A stretch of 6,664 nucleotides of DNA, from contig DATFDL010000308.1 of the NCBI GenBank assembly GCA_035252155.1, positions 1-6,664 of the forward strand. The letters are read 5' to 3'. Below the pieces are notes generated by a model. The model was not told where the DNA came from and did no database searches. It saw only the letters and a list, made by a program, of their open reading frames with translations. The translations under genes and the position numbers were made by a program. Position 1 is the first letter of the stretch. Every line of letters starts with the position of its first letter. The DNA comes from JAICLL01 sp035252155 (GTDB lineage: Bacteria; Planctomycetota; Planctomycetia; Pirellulales; JAICIG01). Shown piece after piece: positions 1 to 4,392 of the stretch.

Positions 1-504
1 CCGCGCGGCAACATCTTCGTGACGGCCACGGGCAACTGCGACGTGATCGCCGGCAAGCACATGCAGGCCATGCCCAACGACGCCATCGTCTGCAACATCG
101 GCCACTTCGATCTGGAGATCGACATGGCCTGGCTCACCAGCCAAAAGAACGTGCGGAAGCTGGAGATCAAGCCGCAGGTCGATCGCTATACGTTCGCCGA
201 TGGCCATTCGATCCTCGTGCTGGCCGAAGGCCGGCTAGTGAACTTAGGCTGCGCCACCGGGCATCCGTCGTTCGTGATGTCGACGTCGTTTTCCAACCAG
301 GTGCTGGCGCAAATCGCCCTCTGGACCGAGCCGGAAAAATTCCCGATCGGCGTTCACGTGCTGCCTAAGCAACTCGATGAAGAGGTCGCCAGGCTGCACC
401 TCGACAAACTCGGCGTGAAGTTGACTCGGCTTACCAAGAAGCAGGCCGACTACATCGGCGTGCCCGCCGAGGGGCCGTATAAGCCGGAGTACTATAGGTA
501 TTAG
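1..504 (+). CDS. ahcY: S-adenosylhomocysteine hydrolase (adenosylhomocysteinase), C-terminal part, 5' end outside the window
   Basis: This cytosolic NAD-dependent enzyme splits S-adenosylhomocysteine into adenosine and homocysteine, closing the methyl cycle and relieving product inhibition of methyltransferases. The reading frame is open from base 1 and encodes the last 167 residues of a protein that is usually about 430-470 residues long. Visible family signatures are the end of the NAD-binding domain (IFVTATGNCDVI, then NIGHFDLEIDM), the strongly conserved NLGCATGHPSFVMS segment, and the C-terminal tail ending KPEYYRY. In known structures the lysine and tyrosine of this tail reach into the NAD site of the neighbouring subunit. 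The tail is intact, so only the 5' side is missing, cut by the window edge. The valine codon GTG at 19 is internal and not a start. The gene is followed by a repeat-filled spacer and not by a close operon partner. The family assignment is very secure. Confidence 0.97.
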   Translation, partial: PRGNIFVTATGNCDVIAGKHMQAMPNDAIVCNIGHFDLEIDMAWLTSQKNVRKLEIKPQVDRYTFADGHSILVLAEGRLVNLGCATGHPSFVMSTSFSNQVLAQIALWTEPEKFPIGVHVLPKQLDEEVARLHLDKLGVKLTRLTKKQADYIGVPAEGPYKPEYYRY

Positions 505-527
505 GGAAGCAGGGGTCGGGGAGAGGA

Positions 528-560
528 AGGGGTCGGGATTCAGGTGTCAGGGGTCAGGGA
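528..560 (+). repeat. Left arm of an imperfect inverted repeat (G-rich orientation)
   Basis: This 33-base arm pairs with 704-736 in inverted orientation. I count 27 of 33 positions matching, including the first nine bases (AGGGGTCGG) without a break and ATTCAGG after one mismatch. The arm belongs to a wider G-rich block (511-600) that shares wording with the C-rich stretch upstream of parA, which suggests a family of dispersed intergenic repeats. Confidence 0.7.
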
Positions 561-703
561 AGAAAAAAGGGGCCAGAGGTCGGAGGCCAGAGGCCAGGGA
601 AGGCTCGGCACTCCCGCGTTGAATCTTCCTGATCTGCCCGTTCCAGTTCCACCGCTTTGCGCAAGCTAGGACGCTTACGCTAGGACCCTGACCTCTAATC
701 CCT

Positions 704-736
704 CCGCGGACCCCCGACCCCTGAATGCCGACCCCT
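704..736 (-). repeat. Right arm of the imperfect inverted repeat, ending 4 bases before a start codon
   Basis: This is the C-rich partner of 528-560, separated from it by 143 bases. It ends at 736, and the ATG of the DUF1015 gene is at 741. It therefore occupies the place where a Shine-Dalgarno would lie, and none is visible. In a transcript reading through from ahcY the two arms could pair and place the start codon next to a long stem; that is inference. Confidence 0.7.
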
Positions 737-740
737 ATCC

Positions 741-2039
741 ATGCACATTGAAGCCTTCCGCGGATTGCGTTATGACCTTGGCCACGTCGGCTCACTGAGC
801 GACGTGGTGGCGCCCCCCTATGACGTGATTGGCCCGGAGCTGCAAGACGATCTGTACAAACGTCATCCGGCCAATGTCATTCGGCTGATCCTCAATCGGC
901 AAGAGCCGGGCGACAGCGATCAATCGAACCGCTATACCCGTGCCGCCAATTTTTTGAAGAACTGGCGCAAAGACGGCGTACTAGTCAGCGAGCCAGGCGC
1001 GGCCGTCTATATCTACCACACAGTTTTCGAGTACGGCGGCAAGACGATCACTCGCCGAGGCTTCATGGCCCGCGTGTGGCTGGAGCGGTTTGGCGAAGGA
1101 AAGATCTACCCCCACGAAGAAACCATGGCCGGTCCCAAACAAGACCGGCTGCTGCTGACGCAAGCGTGCAAAGCGAACCTCAGCCAGGTGTTTGGACTCT
1201 ATCCCGATCCGGAAAGCGAAGCCCAGGAGCTGCTCGAACGGGCGATTGCCGGCAAAACGCCGCTCGAAGCCACCGACCATTTGGGCGTCGTGCATCGGCT
1301 CTGGCCGGTCACCGACATGCAAGTGATCGCCAAGCTGGCCGGGCAGGTCGGGCCAAAACCGGTGTTCATCGCCGATGGCCACCATCGCTATGAGACCGCC
1401 TGCAACTACCGCGATCAGCTTGCCGCCGGCGGTTCTCTGCCCAGCAACCATCCAGCCAACTTCGTGCTGATGATGTGCGTCGGCATGAGCGATCCGGGAA
1501 TGATCGTGCTACCGACGCATCGCCTCTTTCGTGGCTTGCCGACGATGTCATCGAGCGATCTGGCCGCCAAGCTCGGCGACTGCTTTGCAACTCGCGTGGC
1601 CGGAGAAGGCGCCGACCTGGCCCAAACGGTTTGGGATGAAATCGAGTACGGCGGCGAACAAGGCACGATCGGCTTCTTCACTGCCAACGACGAACGCTGG
1701 ACGGTGGCTACGGTCACCGATCAAGGTCGGGCGCGGATGGCCAAGGTGGCGGGCGAGCACAGCGAAGACTGGCGCGGCCTGGGCGTGGCGCTGTTGCATC
1801 GCCTGGTGATCGACACGCTGTTAGGTGCCCGCGATTTGCCTAAACCGCGGTACGTGCATTTGGTGGAAGAGGTGGTCGAAAGTCTCGAATCCGACGAGTT
1901 CTCGCTGGCGGCCTTGGTGATGCCGGCCACGGTCGACCACATTCGCACGATCAGCGAGCACCGCGAGCGGATGCCCGCCAAAAGCACGTACTTCTATCCG
2001 AAGCTGCTCAGCGGGTTGGTGATCAATCCGCTGGAGTAG
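741..2039 (+). CDS. DUF1015 family protein (COG4198 type)
   Basis: This is a 432-residue member of the DUF1015 family, with no signal peptide or membrane segment visible, so probably cytosolic. It spans the usual family length. Typical features in order are an N-terminal FRGLRYD...VVAPPYDVI segment (residues 6-30), a conserved block IYPHEETMAGPKQDRL (122-137), and the hallmark GHHRYETA (213-220) whose histidines and arginine probably form part of the active site. The start at 741 fits, because the family pattern begins a few residues after Met1. The ATG has no recognisable Shine-Dalgarno and is preceded directly by a C-rich repeat arm. The biochemical role is poorly settled. I recall that a bacterial member has been reported to phosphorylate free serine, which I cannot verify here. 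Older automatic labels call such proteins methyltransferases without good support. Neighbours do not fix the role. Family confidence is high; function is unknown. Confidence 0.93.
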   Translation: MHIEAFRGLRYDLGHVGSLSDVVAPPYDVIGPELQDDLYKRHPANVIRLILNRQEPGDSDQSNRYTRAANFLKNWRKDGVLVSEPGAAVYIYHTVFEYGGKTITRRGFMARVWLERFGEGKIYPHEETMAGPKQDRLLLTQACKANLSQVFGLYPDPESEAQELLERAIAGKTPLEATDHLGVVHRLWPVTDMQVIAKLAGQVGPKPVFIADGHHRYETACNYRDQLAAGGSLPSNHPANFVLMMCVGMSDPGMIVLPTHRLFRGLPTMSSSDLAAKLGDCFATRVAGEGADLAQTVWDEIEYGGEQGTIGFFTANDERWTVATVTDQGRARMAKVAGEHSEDWRGLGVALLHRLVIDTLLGARDLPKPRYVHLVEEVVESLESDEFSLAALVMPATVDHIRTISEHRERMPAKSTYFYPKLLSGLVINPLE

Positions 2040-2049
2040 CCTAAAGTAG

Positions 2050-2093
2050 TCCCGGCACTCCGTGACGGGAAGGGTGGTCGCCAAGGGGACCAC
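2050..2093 (+). terminator. Two tandem hairpins after the DUF1015 gene, possible terminator
   Basis: The first hairpin (2050-2070) pairs TCCCG with CGGGA, then, past one mismatch, CAC with GTG around a TCC loop. The second (2074-2093) pairs GTGGTC with GACCAC around an 8-base loop. They begin 10 bases after the stop codon, the usual place for a transcript end. Neither is followed by a T-run (the second runs into AAATCT), so a classical intrinsic terminator is not shown. They could equally be 3'-end stabilising structures. Confidence 0.35.
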
Positions 2094-2173
2094 AAATCTC
2101 CGCCGCGTAGTGTCGGAGCTATTAGGGCAAGTGGCTGGGGCAGAGCCTTGGCGATGTCCCGGCATATGGCGCG

Positions 2174-2189
2174 GGTTACACGTGAAACG
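2174..2189. other. parS: parS-like centromere site 1
   Basis: The core GTTACACGTGAAAC (2175-2188) matches the degenerate chromosomal parS core GTTNCACGTGNAAC at every fixed position. It is 13 of 16 against the full TGTTTCACGTGAAACA form, with mismatches at the two outer bases and at the tolerant fifth base. It lies 230 bases before parA, in a spacer that also carries a second such site. ParB of this locus has the chromosomal-type helix-turn-helix expected to read it. The site is seen directly; binding is inferred. Confidence 0.8.
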
Positions 2190-2276
2190 CCGCTGATGCG
2201 CCGCCGGTGCTCGTGGACCGTGACGGCCTAGAAGGCCATCCTACGAATACCGATCGCGCAAGCAGCGAAGATCACG

Positions 2277-2292
2277 GGTTGCACGTGGAACC
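2277..2292. other. parS: parS-like centromere site 2
   Basis: The core GTTGCACGTGGAAC (2278-2291) also fits GTTNCACGTGNAAC at all fixed positions and scores 12 of 16 against TGTTTCACGTGAAACA. Its 16 bases are a near-perfect palindrome with seven of eight pairs complementary. It lies 103 bases centre to centre from site 1, on the same side of parA, so the two could seed one ParB loading zone. It has a G at the twelfth base where the best-known sites have A, so affinity may be lower than at site 1. Confidence 0.65.
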
Positions 2293-2310
2293 CGCCACCT
2301 GCCCGGAATT

Positions 2311-2351
2311 CCGGCCCCTGACCCATGGCCTCCGACCTCTGACCTCTTCCC
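2311..2351 (-). repeat. C-rich dispersed intergenic repeat fragment
   Basis: This stretch is built from CCCCTGACC, CTCCGACCTCTGACCTC words. Bases 2326-2341 are the exact reverse complement of 574-589 in the spacer after ahcY (16 bases), so the two spacers share a repeat family in opposite orientation. It sits between parS-like site 2 and the parA promoter. I see no coding content in it. Confidence 0.6.
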
Positions 2352-2363
2352 CCGCTTCTGCTC

Positions 2364-2393
2364 TTGGGCGCAATGCTGCGCCGGTGCTAGAAT
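2364..2393 (+). promoter_or_regulatory. Probable sigma-70-type promoter of parAB
   Basis: The candidate -10 box is TAGAAT (2388-2393), one base from TATAAT, with an upstream TG one base before it (2385-2386), giving an extended -10. The candidate -35 is TTGGGC (2364-2369), 18 bases upstream and weak (three of six). A start near 2400 would leave a leader of about 19 bases carrying the ribosome binding site. Between the boxes lies a dyad, GCGCA (2368-2372) with TGCGC (2377-2381) around ATGC, which could be an operator or chance. Confidence 0.5.
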
Positions 2394-2404
2394 CGTCCGC
2401 GTCC

Positions 2405-2412
2405 AAGGAGGG
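2405..2412 (+). promoter_or_regulatory. Shine-Dalgarno of parA, supports a GTG start
   Basis: AAGGAGGG lies six bases before the GTG at 2419. It is a near-ideal anti-16S match at good spacing and settles the parA start on a GTG codon. No in-frame ATG gives an equally good N-terminus. Confidence 0.85.
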
Positions 2413-2418
2413 ACCTGG

Positions 2419-3165
2419 GTGGGCCGCATTTTGTGCATCGCGAACCAAAAGGGAGGGGTCGGCAAGACGACCACCGCCATCAACCTGGCGGTCGGTCTGG
2501 CCAAGAGCGGTGCCCGCACCCTGCTGATCGACCTCGATCCGCAGTGCAACGCCACCAGCGGGCTGGGCCATGCGCCCGCCGAACGGCACCCGCTTGTATC
2601 GCAGCTACCGCTCGGCGAGACCCTGCGCACCACGGCCACGGCCGGGCTCGATCTGCTGGCCGGCAGCCGCAACTTTCGCGATGTCGATGCCCTGGCCCAG
2701 GCCGATCCCGCCCAGTCGGCGACATTGCGGCAGCACCTGTCGGCCGGCTTGACCGGTTACGACTTCGTGCTGATCGACTGCCCGCCCTCGCTGGGCGCGC
2801 TGACGCGGTTGGCCCTCGCCAACTCCTCCGAAGTGTTGATGCCGATTCAATGCGAGTATTTCGCCATGGAAGGGCTGACGCAGATGATCGAAGTCATTCG
2901 GCAGGTGATGACCGAGCATCCCGGCCGGCTGCGGTTTGGCGGCATCCTGCTGACGATGTACGACCATTCGCTGGAGCTCACGCACGAGGTCGATGACGAG
3001 GTGCGTGATTTTTTTGGAGAGATTGTTTATCGAACGGTCATCCCGCGCGATGTGGCGGTCAGCGAGGCGCCCAGTCACGCAGCGTCGGTAATCGACTACG
3101 CTCCCCGCACGCGCGGGGCACGCGCATACGTGGAACTTTGCCTGGAGATTCTAGAAAATGAGTAA
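2419..3165 (+). CDS. parA: ParA/Soj-type chromosome partitioning ATPase
   Basis: This 248-residue P-loop ATPase forms ATP-bound dimers that act with ParB-parS to move and separate origin regions. It carries the deviant Walker A KGGVGKTT (11-18, signature Lys11), Walker A' LIDLDPQCNATSG (36-48, Asp40) and Walker B VLIDCPPSLG (117-126). The start is a GTG with a strong ribosome binding site. The protein begins right at the ATPase fold with no N-terminal helix-turn-helix, so it is of chromosomal Soj type, unlike P1-type plasmid ParA. The oddity is in the C-terminal third. In Soj, Arg189 and Arg218 are needed for non-specific DNA binding; here an ungapped alignment from memory puts Ser184 (MYDHSLELT) and Ala213 (PRDVAVSEAPS) at those places. 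Other basic residues, such as Arg210 and the PRTRGAR stretch near the C-terminus, remain. The stop overlaps the parB start by eight bases, implying translational coupling. Confidence 0.96.
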   Translation: MGRILCIANQKGGVGKTTTAINLAVGLAKSGARTLLIDLDPQCNATSGLGHAPAERHPLVSQLPLGETLRTTATAGLDLLAGSRNFRDVDALAQADPAQSATLRQHLSAGLTGYDFVLIDCPPSLGALTRLALANSSEVLMPIQCEYFAMEGLTQMIEVIRQVMTEHPGRLRFGGILLTMYDHSLELTHEVDDEVRDFFGEIVYRTVIPRDVAVSEAPSHAASVIDYAPRTRGARAYVELCLEILENE

Positions 3166-4096
3166 AGAGAAGAGACTGGGTCGTGGTTTGGAAGCCTTGC
3201 TGGGGGCGCCGCTCGGCGCGCCGCAGCCCGTTGCCCAGGCCACCGGCGGCGAGACAACCGCCGGGCCGCTGCGCGTGAGCGTTTACGACATCGAGGCCAA
3301 CCCGTACCAACCGCGACGCGACTTCGACGAGGCCGAAATCGATTCGCTGGCCGACAGTTTGCAAGAGCACGGCCTGCTGCAGCCGGTATTGGTGCGGCGG
3401 GTGGACGAGCGGTATCAGCTTGTGGCCGGCGAACGGCGATTGCGGGCGGCGATCAAAGCCGGCTGGCCCGACGTGCCCGTGCAGGTGATCGAGGCTGACG
3501 ATCGCAAGACCGCCGAGATCGCCATTGTCGAAAACTTGCAACGCAAAGACCTAAACGCCCTGGAAAAAGCGGCCTCGTTTCAGCGGTATCTTCAGTCGTA
3601 TGGCTGCACTCAGGAAGAGCTTGCCCGGCGATTGCAGCTCGACCGTTCGACCATCGCCAATCTGATTCGATTGCTTGAGCTGCCGGAAACCGTGCAACAG
3701 AGTCTGCGATCGGGCGAGATCAGTCCGGGCCATGCTCGCGCCCTATTGCCCCTGGGCGACGAGCCAGAACAAGTGGCATTCTGCCAGCGGATCGTGGCTG
3801 AAGGTCTCAGCGTGCGCGCGGTGGAAAGCCTGGTTCAAGAAACGATTCGCGCGGTCGATGCGCCGCCCCTGGCGGTGGTCGGCGGTGACGAACCGGCCGC
3901 GAAGCCTGCCCGAGCACGCAGGCACCACCTAACCGCGCTTGAACAAGAATTCCGCACGGCGCTGGGCACAAAGGTCGATGTGCGGCAAAACATCAAGGGC
4001 CGCGGCCGGATCATCGTTCATTTTTCCGGACCAGAAGAGTTTGAGAGGTTGCACGCTTGGCTGTGTGGCGGCGAGGCGCGCCGCAAAGTGGGCTAG
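3158..4096 (+). CDS. parB: ParB/Spo0J-type chromosome partitioning protein, CTP-dependent DNA clamp
   Basis: This 312-residue protein has the full ParB plan. An N-terminal peptide KRLGRGLEALLG (5-16) is of the kind that stimulates ParA ATPase. The ParB/Srx CTP-binding domain (about 37-135) holds NPYQPRRDF (48-56), HGLLQPVLVR (71-80), the arginine-rich GERRLRA (91-97) and ENLQRKDLN (125-133). A helix-turn-helix beginning TQEELARRLQLDRSTIANL (from 151) should read parS. After a variable linker (about 230-255), a C-terminal dimerisation domain (256-312) contains LGTKVDVRQN...GRIIVHFSG. All expected CTP-site motifs are present, so it is probably an active sliding clamp. GGAG at 3144-3147 lies 10 bases before the ATG, which sits inside the end of parA. 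Two parS-like sites lie upstream of parA. It faces the GH15 gene tail to tail. Nothing appears truncated. Confidence 0.96.
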   Translation: MSKEKRLGRGLEALLGAPLGAPQPVAQATGGETTAGPLRVSVYDIEANPYQPRRDFDEAEIDSLADSLQEHGLLQPVLVRRVDERYQLVAGERRLRAAIKAGWPDVPVQVIEADDRKTAEIAIVENLQRKDLNALEKAASFQRYLQSYGCTQEELARRLQLDRSTIANLIRLLELPETVQQSLRSGEISPGHARALLPLGDEPEQVAFCQRIVAEGLSVRAVESLVQETIRAVDAPPLAVVGGDEPAAKPARARRHHLTALEQEFRTALGTKVDVRQNIKGRGRIIVHFSGPEEFERLHAWLCGGEARRKVG

Positions 4097-4180
4097 GGGT
4101 CACGCCGTTGAGCGCGTACGGTGGGACGAGTGAAACGAATCCCCAGACGCATCAAGTTAAGCGAGCGACCGACTATTTGC

Positions 4181-4272
4181 TCTGTAGGGAACGCCCTCTG
4201 TGGCGTTCCGTGAGGGGCGAATTGACGTCGAATCGCAGTTCGCGGAACGCCACAGAGGGCGTTCCCTACAGA
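4181..4272. repeat. 30-bp perfect inverted repeat between convergent genes
   Basis: Arms 4181-4210 and 4243-4272 are exact reverse complements over 30 bases, separated by a 32-base loop; in RNA the stem could add a few wobble and canonical pairs inward. The outer ends read TCTGTAGGGAACGCC and its complement. There is no open frame worth a gene and no obvious target-site duplication in the flanks. No T-run follows either arm, so it is not a textbook terminator, although in this tail-to-tail position it could stop or protect transcripts from both sides. It may be a non-autonomous palindromic element of the REP or MITE kind; that is inference. Confidence 0.9.
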
Positions 4273-4336
4273 CCTCTTTCGGTGAAAATCACGATAAATT
4301 GATGCGTATCGGGCGCGCTTCGCTCGGCCCACCCCT

Positions 4337-4358
4337 TATGCTGATCCGGCATATTTTT
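4337..4358 (+). terminator. Candidate intrinsic terminator downstream of parB
   Basis: TATGC (4337-4341) pairs with GCATA (4349-4353), with a possible T-G wobble and one more G-C pair inside, and is followed directly by five T (4354-4358). The stem is short and AT-rich for this genome and lies about 240 bases past the parB stop, beyond the large inverted repeat, so strength is uncertain. Confidence 0.4.
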
Positions 4359-4392
4359 GCGGACTGCGGGCCAACATTATCTTTACATTCGT

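Larger units (their letters stand above)
505..740. other. Repeat-bearing intergenic spacer between ahcY and the DUF1015 gene
   Basis: This spacer has no credible gene. Its left part (511-600) is rich in runs of three or more G separated by TC, TCA or AGAGG words. Its right part (684-736) carries the complementary C-rich wording. The middle (601-683) is ordinary sequence with a short near-repeat of CTAGGACGC type (665-684). I see no convincing terminator with a T-run after ahcY and no convincing -35/-10 pair for the downstream gene. Inside the left block the 9-base word GGCCAGAGG occurs twice (571-579 and 585-593). Confidence 0.6.
2040..2418. other. Non-coding control region upstream of parA
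   Basis: This 379-base stretch holds no credible gene. In order it contains two tandem hairpins just after the DUF1015 stop (2050-2093), a first parS-like site (2174-2189), a small GGCCT/AGGCC hairpin (2225-2237), a second parS-like site (2277-2292), a C-rich dispersed-repeat fragment (2311-2351), a promoter-like pair with a dyad between its boxes (2364-2393), and the parA ribosome binding site (2405-2412). The stretch 2094-2173 shows nothing I can name. Confidence 0.65.

Noticed and set aside
350..365. CACGTG inside ahcY as a third parS site
   Set aside because: Only about nine of 16 bases match parS, and the flanking GTT/AAC arms are absent. It is explained by the conserved coding sequence.
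665..684. CTAGGACGC-type near-repeat as a promoter or palindrome
   Set aside because: The two halves are direct, not inverted, and no -35 partner at suitable spacing was found.
981..1451. Minus-strand open frame opposite the DUF1015 gene
   Set aside because: The sense frame is a full-length, well-conserved DUF1015 protein. The antisense product is arginine/glycine-rich filler with no recognisable domain.
2207..2527. Plus-strand open frame across the parS-like region into parA
   Set aside because: It runs out of frame through the parA ribosome binding site and Walker A codons, and its composition is that of non-coding sequence and repeats.
3124..3139. ACGTGGAAC near the end of parA as a parS half-site
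   Set aside because: Only one arm fits; the CACGTG centre is broken (TACGTG) and the left arm is unrelated.
4309..4335. GGGCGCGCTTCGCTCGGCCC as a terminator hairpin
   Set aside because: Only four outer pairs form cleanly, the inner bases mismatch and no T-run follows. At most it is another dispersed repeat word.
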